Origin: Rhodopseudomonas sp.
Lineage (GTDB): Bacteria; Pseudomonadota; Alphaproteobacteria; Rhizobiales; Xanthobacteraceae
DNA length: 64,000 nucleotides
Direction: 5' to 3'
Assembly: GCA_016124795.1 (NCBI GenBank)
Contig: WGNB01000020.1
Span: 1 to 64,000, forward strand
Below are positions 52,124 to 60,481 of the stretch, in pieces. The translations under genes were made by a program, and so were the position numbers. Within the stretch, counting starts at the first letter, position 1. Each line of letters begins with the position of its first letter. The notes below the pieces were generated by a model. That model was not told where the DNA came from, searched no databases, and saw nothing but the letters and a program-made list of their open reading frames with translations.

Positions 52124-52657
52124 ATGACTTATATTTTGAATCTGGTTCGCAAGGATCCCGTGTCGGTCGCGGCCGCGATCGTGGTGCTGGGCGGTGGACT
52201 GACCATCGGCGGCTTTTTCTTTTTTCAATACGTGCTGGGCTATCCGCCCTGTCCGCTCTGCCTCGACCAGCGCATGGCGTTTTATGCGGGCGTGCCGCTG
52301 GCCGCCTTGTTGTGGCTGGGCGCCAATTTCGGCGCGGCCCGCAAGGTGCTGATTCTCGGTTTCCTGGCGATTGCCGCCGTCATGCTTTGGAATACCGGCC
52401 TGTCGGCCTTTCACGCCGGGGTCGAATGGAAATTCTGGCCGGGGCCGACTGACTGTTCGGGGCCGATCAATGGTTTCGGCTCGGCTGGTAGTCTGCTGAG
52501 CCAGTTGAAGAGCATTCACATCGTGCGCTGCGATCAGGCGGCGTGGCGTTTGTTCGGTATTTCGCTGGCCGGCTACGACGTTCTGGTCTCGCTCGGCCTT
52601 TGCCTGGTCGCCGGTTGGGGGGCCAAGGTTGCGATGGCGCGTCAGGAGCCGGCCTAG
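52124..52657 (+). CDS. Disulfide bond formation protein DsbB-like
   Basis: The 177-residue inner-membrane protein has four spans and the two periplasmic cysteine pairs of DsbB: C43/C46 in GYPPCPLCLDQRMAFY and C111/C136 in the second loop (TDCSGP, IVRCDQ). It re-oxidises DsbA-type enzymes and passes electrons to ubiquinone. ATG 52124 has TGGAG six bases upstream; the longer ORF track start is rejected. Confidence 0.9.
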   Translation: MTYILNLVRKDPVSVAAAIVVLGGGLTIGGFFFFQYVLGYPPCPLCLDQRMAFYAGVPLAALLWLGANFGAARKVLILGFLAIAAVMLWNTGLSAFHAGVEWKFWPGPTDCSGPINGFGSAGSLLSQLKSIHIVRCDQAAWRLFGISLAGYDVLVSLGLCLVAGWGAKVAMARQEPA

Positions 52658-53096
52658 ACGGCGACGCGGAATACGAAGGACGAAAGCCGGGCGGCCTCGT
52701 GTCGACGATGAGGTTGACGGGCAGAATCCGCCTTTCGGGACCGTCTGGCCGCCAGCATTGACCCACCGCAAAGCGGGCTTTTCAGATTATAATTATTCTA
52801 ATAAAAGACACGGTGACCGGGTTTGGGGTGAGCAAAAGCCCGGAAAACGATAACGGCCACGAATGAGAGGCGCGCGTACATCCGGCGTCGCCCGTTTTTC
52901 GTGGCCGTCCACTGCGATCCGGGTCCTGACGACCCGTTCGCGGTGCGGTGACGGAGCCTGAGCCGGCCAATCCTGCCGCGCGCCCAGTCTCGACATCGTC
53001 GCTGACCCCCATATGGGGTCGCCCAGGCCCTGCCGCAAGTCGTGGCAGGGCATTGAACCAGACGCTGCACTAGACACAGAAAGAGACGAAACCATC
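52658..53096. other. Gene-free intergenic stretch
   Basis: About 440 bases lie between dsbB and the cytochrome b561 gene. There is an AT-rich patch near 52787-52805 (attattctaataaaag) and a palindrome GACCCC-CATAT-GGGGTC around 53004-53020. The ORFs in the track overlap in several frames and have no family features. Confidence 0.45.
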
Positions 53097-53645
53097 ATGG
53101 CACCGACAACGACCGCTTCACATTACTCGGGCACGGCGAAAACCCTGCATTGGCTGGTCGTCGCGTTGCTGATCGCGCAATTCATTTTCGCATGGACGAT
53201 GCCGCATATCGGTCGCAATACGCCGGTTTCGACCCTGATCGGTCTGCATTTCAGTTTCGGCGTCGTCATTCTGGCCGTTGTGGTGGTGCGGCTGGTCTGG
53301 CGTCTGCTCAACGGCGTGCCGCCGCAGGAGCCCGGCGTGCCGGCCTGGCAGGAGACCTTGTCGAGCATCGTCCACTGGCTGCTTTATGTGCTGCTGTTGG
53401 TCATTCCGGTGCTCGGCTGGATTAACGCCGACTGGCGCGGCATGCCGGTTTCGCTGTTCGGCCTGTTCGAAATGCCCAAGCTGATCGCGCCTCGTGCCGC
53501 CGGTTGGCAGTTCACCGGCGACCTGCACGGTTTGCTGTCGAACTATCTGCTGCTGGCGCTGGTCGGGCTGCATGTCGTCGCGGCGCTTTATCACCACTTC
53601 GTCCGCCACGACGGTGTGCTCAAGCGGATGCTGCCGGGCCACTGA
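53097..53645 (+). CDS. Cytochrome b561 family protein
   Basis: The 182-residue inner-membrane di-heme cytochrome b has four spans. Conserved histidines that ligate heme are placed in TLHWLVVALLIAQF, GLHFSFGVVIL, LHGLLSNYLL and LVGLHVVAALYHHFVRHD. The C-terminal LKRMLPGH is typical of the family. It transfers electrons between ubiquinol and periplasmic or membrane partners. ATG 53097 gives the family-like N-terminus. Confidence 0.9.
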   Translation: MAPTTTASHYSGTAKTLHWLVVALLIAQFIFAWTMPHIGRNTPVSTLIGLHFSFGVVILAVVVVRLVWRLLNGVPPQEPGVPAWQETLSSIVHWLLYVLLLVIPVLGWINADWRGMPVSLFGLFEMPKLIAPRAAGWQFTGDLHGLLSNYLLLALVGLHVVAALYHHFVRHDGVLKRMLPGH

Positions 53646-53659
53646 GCCGGCGGTCATCG

Positions 53660-53685
53660 CGGGGCGCCGCCACGGCGGCGTCCCG
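53660..53685. terminator. Bidirectional terminator-like hairpin
   Basis: A CGGGGCGCCGCC / GGCGGCGTCCCG stem (one mismatch/G-U) with a 2-base loop lies between the convergent cytochrome b561 and nrdB genes. There is no T-tract on either side. Confidence 0.5.
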
Positions 53686-53701
53686 TCTCCGGCATTGACG
53701 A

Positions 53702-54844
53702 TCAATCCCAGGCCAGCGCGCCGCCGTTTTGATATTCGATGACGCGGGTCTCGAAGAAGTTCTTTTCCTTCTTCAGGTCCATCGCTTCCGACATCCAGGG
53801 AAACGGATTTTCGGCGTCGGCAAAGACCGGTGCCAGACCCAGCTGCGCGCAGCGCCGGTTGGCGATGACGTGCATGTATTGCTCGCATAGGCCGGCGTTG
53901 AGGCCGAGCAGCCCGCGCGGCATGGTGTCGCGGCCGTAGGCGGTTTCCAGTTCGGCGGCTTCGACCAGCATGGCGCGGACTTCCGCCTGGAAGGCGTCGG
54001 TCCAGAGCCGTGGGTTCTCGATCTTGATCTGATTGATAACGTCGATGCCGAAATTCAGGTGAATCGATTCATCGCGCAAGATGTATTGATACTGCTCGGC
54101 GATACCGACCATCTTGTTGCGCCGGCCAAGCGACAGAATCTGCGCGAAGCCGGTGTAAAACCACATTCCCTCGAATACGACATAAAATGCGATCAGGTCG
54201 CGCAGGAATGCCTGATCGGTTTCCAACGTGCCGGTCTTGAAGCTCGGATCGTCAAGATGCTGCGTGTGCTTGAGCGCCCAGGCCGCCTTGTCGGTGATCG
54301 AGGGGACTTCCCGATACATGTTGAACAGCTCGCCCTCGTCGAGGCCGAGGCTTTCGACGATGTACTGGAAAGTGTGGGTATGCACCGCTTCCTCGAAAGC
54401 CTGTCGCAACAGATATTGCCGGCACTCCGGATTGGTCAGGTGGCGGTAGATCGCCAGTACGATGTTGTTGGCGACCAGCGATTCCGACGCGGCGAAGAAA
54501 CCGAGATTGCGTTTGACGGTGCGGCGCTCGTCCTCGGTCAGGCCGTCGCGCGATTTCCAGAGCGCGATGTCGGCCTGCATTGAGACTTCGGTCGGCATCC
54601 AATGATTGTTGCAGCCGGCGAGATATTTCTCCCAGGCCCAGCGGTATTTCAACGGCAGCAGTTGATTGACGTCGGCGCGACAATTGATCATCGCCTTTTC
54701 ATCGACGCTGACGCGGCCGCCTGAGCGTTCGATGACGCCGAGGCCGGCGGCATGGTCGTCGTCAGTTGTCACGATAGACGTTGCGACAGACAATTGTTCG
54801 GCGGTGGTCCTTCGGGCAGCCGGTTCTGACCAATCGAGCATCAT
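53702..54844 (-). CDS. nrdB: Ribonucleotide reductase subunit beta, class Ic type
   Basis: The 380-residue R2 subunit supplies the oxidant used by NrdA to make deoxyribonucleotides. The metal ligands can be followed: E121 in the ASESLVANN segment (Glu as in class Ic, Asp in E. coli), E152 and H155 in EEAVHTHTF, then EGMWFYTGF and [10 protein letters not shown]. The position of the radical Tyr (Y122 in E. coli, four residues after the first His) is F159. Phe here is the hallmark of class Ic R2 proteins, which use a Mn(IV)/Fe(III) cofactor, first described in Chlamydia trachomatis. It lies 118 bases behind nrdA across a family C repeat. Confidence 0.93.
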   Translation of the reverse strand: MMLDWSEPAARRTTAEQLSVATSIVTTDDDHAAGLGVIERSGGRVSVDEKAMINCRADVNQLLPLKYRWAWEKYLAGCNNHWMPTEVSMQADIALWKSRDGLTEDERRTVKRNLGFFAASESLVANNIVLAIYRHLTNPECRQYLLRQAFEEAVHTHTFQYIVESLGLDEGELFNMYREVPSITDKAAWALKHTQHLDDPSFKTGTLETDQAFLRDLIAFYVVFEGMWFYTGFAQILSLGRRNKMVGIAEQYQYILRDESIHLNFGIDVINQIKIENPRLWTDAFQAEVRAMLVEAAELETAYGRDTMPRGLLGLNAGLCEQYMHVIANRRCAQLGLAPVFADAENPFPWMSEAMDLKKEKNFFETRVIEYQNGGALAWD

Positions 54845-54869
54845 TCGTATTCCTGTTTTCGCATTTCGT

Positions 54870-54950
54870 CATGGCCGGGCTTGTCCGGCCATCCACGCAT
54901 TGAAGCGGCAAGAAGGTCGTACATGCCCGGCTTGAAGCCGGGCATGACGG
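54870..54950. repeat. Intergenic palindromic repeat, family C copy 3
   Basis: TCATGGCCGGGCTTGTCCGGCC at the left and GCCCGGCTTGAAGCCGGGCATGACGG at the right. It fills most of the 118-base gap between nrdA and nrdB and would form a hairpin in their shared transcript. Confidence 0.85.
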
Positions 54951-54962
54951 AGAGAGGGAAGG

Positions 54963-57824
54963 TTACTGGCAGGCTTCGCAGGTCGGATCGTCGAGCCGGC
55001 AAGCCTGACCTTCGATCAGGATCGGTGCCGACGACATGGACGTCGATGCGACTGGGGCGGTCGACACCGCGTTAAGCTTGCCGTCGGTGCCTTTGAGCGT
55101 CGATTTCTCGACATGGGTCGCGCTGCGTGAGCGCAGGTAATAAGTCGTCTTCAGGCCGCGATCCCAGGCCAGTTGGTAAAGCTGGTCGAGTTTTCGGCCG
55201 TTCGGCGCGGCGATATAAAGATTGAGCGACTGCGCCTGATCGATCCACTTCTGCCGGCGCGCGGCGGCTTCGATCAGCCAGGCCGAATCGATTTCGAAGG
55301 CGGTGGCATAAAGTGCCTTGAGATCGTCAGGGATGCGGTCGATTGGGCCGACGCTGCCGTCGAAATATTTCAGGTCGCTGATCGTCACTTCGTCCCATAG
55401 TCCGCGCGCCTTGAGATCGCGCACCAGGTAAGGGTTCACTACCGTGAAATCGCCCGACATGTTCGATTTGACGTAGAGGTTTTGATAGGCCGGTTCGATC
55501 GACTGCGACACGCCGCAGATGTTGGAGATAGTCGCGGTCGGCGCGATTGCCATGGTGTTGGAATTTCGCATGCCCTGGCTTGCGACGCGTTTGCGCAAGG
55601 TCGCCCAGTCCAGCGTCGAGGTGTTGTTGAGGTCGAGCGTGCCGCGCGCTGCGCCGACCATGTCGACCGAGTCGATCGGCAGGATGCCGCGGCTCCATAA
55701 CGAGCCTTCGAATGACGGATAGCGCCCGCGTTCGGTGGCAAGATCGGAGGAGGCGGCGATGGCGTGATAGCTGATCGCCTCCATGCTCTCGTCGGCGAAA
55801 CGCACCGCCGCGTCCGACGCCATCGGCACCCGCAGAATTTGCAGCGCGTCCTGGAAGCCCATCAGGCCGAGTCCGATCGGGCGATGCCGCAGATTGGAGC
55901 GGCGTGCTTCCGGTATGGTGTAGAAGTTCACGTCGATGACATTGTCGAGGATCCGGATCGCGGTCTTCACCGCGGCGGCCAGCTTGTCGCGGTCAAGCCC
56001 TTGCGGCGTGACGTGGTTGACCAGATTGACCGAACCGAGATTGCAGACCGCGACCTCGTCATCCGAGGTATTGAGCGTGATCTCGGTGCACAGGTTCGAT
56101 GAGTGCACCACGCCGCAATGCTGTTGCGGCGATCGGATGTTGCAGGGGTCCTTGAACGTGATCCAGGGATGGCCGGTTTCGAACAGCATGGTCAGCATCC
56201 GCCGCCACAGGTCGACCGCGCGTAACTGCTTGGATACTGCAATCTCGCCGCGCGCGGCCTTGGCTTCATAGTTTTCGTAAGCCGCCTTGAAATCAGGCCC
56301 GTAGAGGCCGTGCAGATCGGACGTTTCGTCGGGCGAGAACAGGGTCCAGACGCCGTCCTGCTTGACGCGCTGCATGAACAGGTCGGGCACCCAGTTGGCG
56401 GTGTTCATGTCGTGGGTACGGCGGCGGTCGTCTCCGGTGTTCTTGCGCAGGTCGAGGAATTCCTCGATGTCGACGTGCCAGGTTTCGAGATAGGCGCAGA
56501 CCGCGCCCTTGCGCTTGCCGCCCTGGTTGACGGCGATGGCGGTGTCGTTGGCGACTTTCAGGAACGGCACGACGCCTTGCGATGCGCCATTGGTTCCATT
56601 GATGTGGGCGCCGAGCCCGCGCACGCGGGTCCAGTCATTGCCGAGGCCGCCGGCGTATTTCGACAGCAGCGCGTTGTCCTTGACCGACTTGAAAATGCCA
56701 TCGAGATCGTCCGGCACGCTGGTCAGGAAGCACGACGAAAGCTGCGGCCGCAACGTGCCGGCGTTGAACAAGGTCGGTGTCGAGCACATGAAATCGAACG
56801 ACGACAGCAGGCGATAGAACTCGATGGCACGTGCCTCACGGTCGATCTCGCGCACAGCGAGCCCCATCGCGACCCGCATGAAGAAGGCTTGCGGCATCTC
56901 GAAGCGGGTTTCGCCGCTATGGATCAGATAACGGTCGTACAGCGTTTGCAGGCCGAGGAACTGGAAAGCGCGGTCGCGCGCCGGTTCGATGGCGGCGGCA
57001 AGACGCGCCAGATCGAAGCGCGCCAGTTCCGGGTCGAGCAGTTGCAGGTCGATGGCGCGTTTGACGTAAGCCGGAAAATAGCCGGCATAATCGAAGCGCC
57101 CTGACAGTGCGGTCCGGTGGACGAAAGCGTGGGCCTCGTCCGACAGCTTGTCGAGTAGCAGATTGGCGCTGACATAAGCGTAATTCGGTTCGGCTTCGAT
57201 CAGCACGCGCGCGGCCATGATCTTGGCCAGCGTCAGTTCGTCTTGCGACATGCCGTCATAGATGTTGCGTTTGATCTCGATCATGACGGCGCCGGCGTCG
57301 GTGCCGTCATAGCCAGCGCAGGCGGTCTCGATCGAAGACGCGACAGCGGCCATGTCGAGTGGCCGCAACTGGCCGTCGGCAAGCTTGATGCGCATGGCGG
57401 GTGCGGCATCGGCTGCAGCGATGGCGCGTTCGGCTTCGCGGGCCTGAGCGCGTTCCTCGCGATAGAGCACATAGGCGCGTGCCACCTTGTGGTGCTCGCT
57501 GCGCATCAGCGCCAGTTCGGCCTGATCCTGGATATCCTCGATGTGGAAGGTGCGGCCGTCGCCAGCGCGGCGCATCAAGGCGGCGACCACCTGATCGGTC
57601 AGTTGAGCGACCGCCTCGTGAATGCGGCGCGACGCCGCGGCGCTCTGGCCTTCGACGGCGAGGAAAGCCTTGGTCAAGGCGACCGTGATCTTGGCGGCAT
57701 CGAACGGCGTCACCGCGCCGTTGCGGCGGATAACCTGATAGGCCGGTTCGGGATTGTGCCGCGGCTGCGGCAATGTGCCGAGCGGGATGATTGGCGAAAC
57801 GGAAGACTGAATGACGATGGACAT
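54963..57824 (-). CDS. nrdA: Ribonucleotide reductase subunit alpha with two ATP-cones
   Basis: The catalytic R1 subunit has 953 residues, longer than E. coli NrdA (about 760). A complete ATP-cone (about 28-130; VIRRNGAVTPFDAAKI to VARAYVLYREER) precedes a second cone-like segment (about 145-230) that aligns with the single E. coli cone. The barrel contains QLSSCFLTS, SSNLCTEITLN with catalytic Cys and Glu, and VAVCNLGSVNL. The radical-transfer Tyr pair is in KTTYYLRSRSATH, and the redox-active C-terminal cysteines are in DPTCEACQ. Start ATG 57824 is chosen over GTG 57833. Expression is probably controlled by the upstream cobalamin riboswitch. Confidence 0.93.
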   Translation of the reverse strand: MSIVIQSSVSPIIPLGTLPQPRHNPEPAYQVIRRNGAVTPFDAAKITVALTKAFLAVEGQSAAASRRIHEAVAQLTDQVVAALMRRAGDGRTFHIEDIQDQAELALMRSEHHKVARAYVLYREERAQAREAERAIAAADAAPAMRIKLADGQLRPLDMAAVASSIETACAGYDGTDAGAVMIEIKRNIYDGMSQDELTLAKIMAARVLIEAEPNYAYVSANLLLDKLSDEAHAFVHRTALSGRFDYAGYFPAYVKRAIDLQLLDPELARFDLARLAAAIEPARDRAFQFLGLQTLYDRYLIHSGETRFEMPQAFFMRVAMGLAVREIDREARAIEFYRLLSSFDFMCSTPTLFNAGTLRPQLSSCFLTSVPDDLDGIFKSVKDNALLSKYAGGLGNDWTRVRGLGAHINGTNGASQGVVPFLKVANDTAIAVNQGGKRKGAVCAYLETWHVDIEEFLDLRKNTGDDRRRTHDMNTANWVPDLFMQRVKQDGVWTLFSPDETSDLHGLYGPDFKAAYENYEAKAARGEIAVSKQLRAVDLWRRMLTMLFETGHPWITFKDPCNIRSPQQHCGVVHSSNLCTEITLNTSDDEVAVCNLGSVNLVNHVTPQGLDRDKLAAAVKTAIRILDNVIDVNFYTIPEARRSNLRHRPIGLGLMGFQDALQILRVPMASDAAVRFADESMEAISYHAIAASSDLATERGRYPSFEGSLWSRGILPIDSVDMVGAARGTLDLNNTSTLDWATLRKRVASQGMRNSNTMAIAPTATISNICGVSQSIEPAYQNLYVKSNMSGDFTVVNPYLVRDLKARGLWDEVTISDLKYFDGSVGPIDRIPDDLKALYATAFEIDSAWLIEAAARRQKWIDQAQSLNLYIAAPNGRKLDQLYQLAWDRGLKTTYYLRSRSATHVEKSTLKGTDGKLNAVSTAPVASTSMSSAPILIEGQACRLDDPTCEACQ

Positions 57825-57901
57825 CGGCGGCACCCCAGGTTTTGGGAGCGGGGCCGATCATGGACGCGCGTGACGACGTGCGTTGAGCGCGCACGCGCTT
57901 C

Positions 57902-57979
57902 GGCAACGACCTTCCGGGACACCCCGCCCGTGGACGAATCTTCTGTCAGGGCAGGTCTCCTGGCTTGCGGGTCGTTGCC
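57902..57979 (-). promoter_or_regulatory. Candidate switch helix of the riboswitch
   Basis: In the RNA, GGCAACGACC (57979-57970) inside the 3' part of the aptamer is perfectly complementary over 10 bases to GGTCGTTGCC (57911-57902) just downstream. Pairing would trap the B12 box in a loop and break the aptamer, giving a ligand-free alternative fold. The ligand-bound fold would free the downstream strand for another structure before the nrdA start. Confidence 0.5.
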
Positions 57980-58132
57980 TTCGTCCGGTCTTCCCGGAAT
58001 CTCGCGATTCCAGTGACGCTACATGGACATCGGCTCGCCGCTTACAGTTGCGGGGGCAGCTTCGGATTAAGCCCGGATAGGCCGTGACCGAATTCCCTCT
58101 TAGCTCCAGACCTTGCGATCTGGAGAACCATG
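57944..58132 (-). promoter_or_regulatory. Cobalamin (B12) riboswitch upstream of nrdAB
   Basis: Read on the minus strand, all landmark pieces of the cobalamin aptamer occur in order: a leading stem CTCCAGA/TCTGGAG, AGGGAATTCGGTC, GCTGCCCCCGCAACTGTAAG, GTCACTGG, CCGGGAAGACCGG and the B12 box AGCCAGGAGACCTGCC. It ends about 120 bases before the nrdA start. By analogy with known class B12 riboswitches it should lower nrdAB expression when adenosylcobalamin is plentiful. Confidence 0.95.
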
Positions 58133-58222
58133 ACAACTATATATGGGGCGATTGGGGTGGGTCGTGTCAAGCGGTTGGGGATGTTGTGCCCGCTATGCAC
58201 CGCCCGAGGGGCAACGTCGCGC

Positions 58223-58780
58223 TTACGGTTCCAGCTCGGTGTCCCAATAGAGATAGTCGAGCCAGCTTTCGTGCAGATAGTTCGGCGGAAACAGCCGGCC
58301 GTTGCGGTGCAGGTGATGCACTGTCGGCTGGAACGGCATCTGCGACGGATACATCCGTGCTTCCGCCATGGTCATGCTGCCCTTGCGCAGATTGCAGGGC
58401 GAGCAGGCGGCGACGACGTTTTCCCATGAGGTGATGCCGCCACGGGCGCGCGGAATGATGTGATCGAAGGTGAGGTCTTCGCGGTCGCCGCAATACTGGC
58501 AGGCGAAGCGGTCGCGCAGGAAGACGTTGAAGCGGGTGAAGGCCGGATGAGTCGACGGCTTGACGTAGGTCTTGAGCGAAACAACGCTCGGCAGCTTCAT
58601 TTCAAAGCTGGGACTGTGAACCGCGTGGTCGTAATTGGCGACGATGTTAACGCGATCGAGAAACACCGCCTTGATCGCGTCCTGCCAGGACCACAAGGAC
58701 AACGGGTAGTAACTCAACGGCCTGAAGTCGGCGTTGAGGACGAGGGCCGGATACCCGGCAGGCGAAACGTGCACGTTCAA
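58223..58780 (-). CDS. HNH endonuclease family protein
   Basis: The 185-residue protein has an N-terminal segment YPALVLNADFRPLSYYPLSLWSWQDAIKAVFLDRV typical of this HNH subgroup, and a zinc-finger-supported HNH core: CQYCG, TFDHIIPRARGG and CSPCNLRKG. These chromosomal HNH proteins are widespread in alphaproteobacteria as single genes and their physiological role is not established. It is not associated with phage or restriction genes here. It is upstream of the riboswitch in the same orientation. Confidence 0.9.
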   Translation of the reverse strand: MNVHVSPAGYPALVLNADFRPLSYYPLSLWSWQDAIKAVFLDRVNIVANYDHAVHSPSFEMKLPSVVSLKTYVKPSTHPAFTRFNVFLRDRFACQYCGDREDLTFDHIIPRARGGITSWENVVAACSPCNLRKGSMTMAEARMYPSQMPFQPTVHHLHRNGRLFPPNYLHESWLDYLYWDTELEP

Positions 58781-58891
58781 GCGCCGCTCCTTAAACCTCC
58801 TAGGACAGCCGCCGCCACGCGGCCTATTAACTACTAATAGTGCAGCGTGACGGGATTGTGAAGCGGAGGGCGGGCTCGTCCAACGGCGGTT

Positions 58892-59563
58892 TCAGGTCCG
58901 GGCGGCGAATTGCTGCGCCAGAAATTGTCCGCCGAGTCGCAGGCCATCCTGGTCGATACCGTGGCCGATGCCCTGCGAGATATGCCATTGCACCGGCACT
59001 TCCAGCGCGCCAAGGCCCTGACCGGCGTGCATCAGCGCCTGGATCGGGACCACTTGATCCTGGTCGCCATGCACCAGCAGCACGGGAGGTTTGCTGGTCA
59101 CCTCGGCGGCAAAGGCTTCGAAGCTGGCATTTTCCGGCATGACCAGCATGCCGGAATAACCGACGATCGCCGCCGGCGCGACGGCGCGGCGCAAGCCGAC
59201 ATGCAGCGACATCATGGTGCCCTGACTGAAGCCGACCAGCGCCAGCGCCGAGGCCGGCAGATTGCGGCGGCTAAGTTCGGCGTCGAGAAAGGCATTGAGC
59301 GACGGAGCCGCGGCGTTGACGCCAAGCCAGCGTTCGTTCGGATTACGGAAGGTCAGCGGAAACCATTCGCGCCCCATTGGCGATTGGCCGCAGGGGTTCG
59401 GCGCATGCGGGGACACGAAAGCGGCGTCCGGCAGAAGCCCCTGCCAAGCCTTGCCGATATCGATCAGGTCGTTGCCGTCGGCGCCATAGCCATGCAGGAA
59501 CACCACCAATTGCCGGGCATGACCGGAGATGGGTTCCAGACGCGGACCGTCGAGATCAGCCAT
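58892..59563 (-). CDS. Carboxylesterase/phospholipase family alpha/beta hydrolase (YpfH-like)
   Basis: The 223-residue esterase has the oxyanion segment VVFLHGYGADGNDLIDIG (about 20-37), nucleophile elbow GFSQGTMMSL (Ser near 114), acid LLVHGDQDQVVP and catalytic His in GIGHGID. It matches the abhydrolase_2 family, which cleaves short-chain esters or acyl-thioesters in the cytosol. Its start overlaps the end of the glycosylase gene by eight bases, so the two form an operon. Confidence 0.9.
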   Translation of the reverse strand: MADLDGPRLEPISGHARQLVVFLHGYGADGNDLIDIGKAWQGLLPDAAFVSPHAPNPCGQSPMGREWFPLTFRNPNERWLGVNAAAPSLNAFLDAELSRRNLPASALALVGFSQGTMMSLHVGLRRAVAPAAIVGYSGMLVMPENASFEAFAAEVTSKPPVLLVHGDQDQVVPIQALMHAGQGLGALEVPVQWHISQGIGHGIDQDGLRLGGQFLAQQFAART

Positions 59564-60308
59564 TGCGCTTCTTCCTTTTCACTTTTTTCCTGATGGATTT
59601 CCGGGCGACAGACTTCTTGACGGTTTTCTTCCTGCCGGCCGGTTCGGACTTTTTCGCCGGATCCTGAAGGCCAATGCCGTCGCGCCGTTTAACGACGTGA
59701 TAGTAGGCCCATAGCAGTTGCGCCGCCACGCCGCGCCACGGCCGCCAGGCTTCCGCCAGCTTGGTCAGCGCCTTGGCGTCAGGGCGCTGGCGCAAGCCGA
59801 GTGCGATGCGGGCCGACTCCTGCACCGCGAGATCGCCGGCGGGAAAAGCATCGGCATGGCCAAGGCAGAACAAGAGGTAGATATCGGCGGTCCAGGGACC
59901 GACGCCATGCAACGCGGTCAGGCGCGTATGCGCGTCGTCGGCTGCCATGTTGCCGACGGCATTGAGGTCGATATCGCCGTTGGCGACCGCCTTGCCGATC
60001 GCCTTGATGGCCTTGATCTTGGCGTCCGACAGGCCGAGCCGCTTGAGCTTGTCGGTCCGGGCCTTGACCACGGCGTCATGGTGAAACGGGTCGAAGGCGG
60101 CAAACAGCCGGTCGCGAATCGCAGCCGCGCTGGCCACCGACAATTGCTGGCCGCAGACGATGGCGCACAGCCCGGCAAAGCCGCCCTCGCGACGGCGGAC
60201 CTTGAAGATGCTGGCTTTCTCGGCGACGGGCACCAGCCGCGGATCGATCCGAATGAGCTCAGCCAGTCCGGCGTGCAAATCGGCGTCGCTGTGAAGGAAA
60301 TGGGTCAT
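59556..60308 (-). CDS. DNA-3-methyladenine glycosylase (AlkA-type HhH-GPD)
   Basis: The 250-residue base-excision glycosylase has the helix-hairpin-helix LHGVGPWTADIYLLFCLG near residues 133-150 and the catalytic Asp in FPAGDLAVQ. The C-terminal 35 residues are a Lys/Arg-rich tail (KKTVKKSVARKSIRKKVKRKKRNG), which probably adds non-specific DNA affinity. No N-terminal Ada-like region is present. It is divergent from hrpB across a region with paired palindromes. Confidence 0.9.
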   Translation of the reverse strand: MTHFLHSDADLHAGLAELIRIDPRLVPVAEKASIFKVRRREGGFAGLCAIVCGQQLSVASAAAIRDRLFAAFDPFHHDAVVKARTDKLKRLGLSDAKIKAIKAIGKAVANGDIDLNAVGNMAADDAHTRLTALHGVGPWTADIYLLFCLGHADAFPAGDLAVQESARIALGLRQRPDAKALTKLAEAWRPWRGVAAQLLWAYYHVVKRRDGIGLQDPAKKSEPAGRKKTVKKSVARKSIRKKVKRKKRNG

Positions 60309-60418
60309 GCCGGTCCGGCGGGTGTCGGGCGAGGGAGGAATTCTTTACATCGTGGCCGGTTGAAAGCTACCCCTGACGGCCTGCCTTGCCGCGAGTCATC
60401 GTAACCAGGAAATGGCAT

Positions 60419-60458
60419 TTCCCGAGCGGGAATTCAGTTTCTTTTCCCGATCGGGAAA
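60419..60458. promoter_or_regulatory. Two palindromes TTCCCG-N2-CGGGAA, candidate operators
   Basis: TTCCCGAGCGGGAA (60419-60432) and a perfect 16-base palindrome TTTCCCGATCGGGAAA (60443-60458) lie 25 bases centre to centre between the divergent glycosylase and hrpB genes. The second ends 23 bases before the hrpB ATG. Two equal sites spaced near two and a half helical turns suggest binding of a dimeric repressor. Confidence 0.6.
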
Positions 60459-60481
60459 TTATCGAGAAAAATCGGCTTTCC

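Noticed and set aside
58104-58125. Hairpin CTCCAGA/TCTGGAG as an independent terminator
   Set aside because: It fits as the 5' stem of the cobalamin riboswitch and has no T-tract.
58223-58780. HNH protein as part of a phage, intron or defence system
   Set aside because: No reverse transcriptase, methylase, terminase or other phage or restriction genes are adjacent.
60386-60481. N-terminal 32-residue extension of HrpB in the ORF track
   Set aside because: It would be translated through the two palindromes and is not like the HrpB N-terminus; ATG 60482 fits the family.
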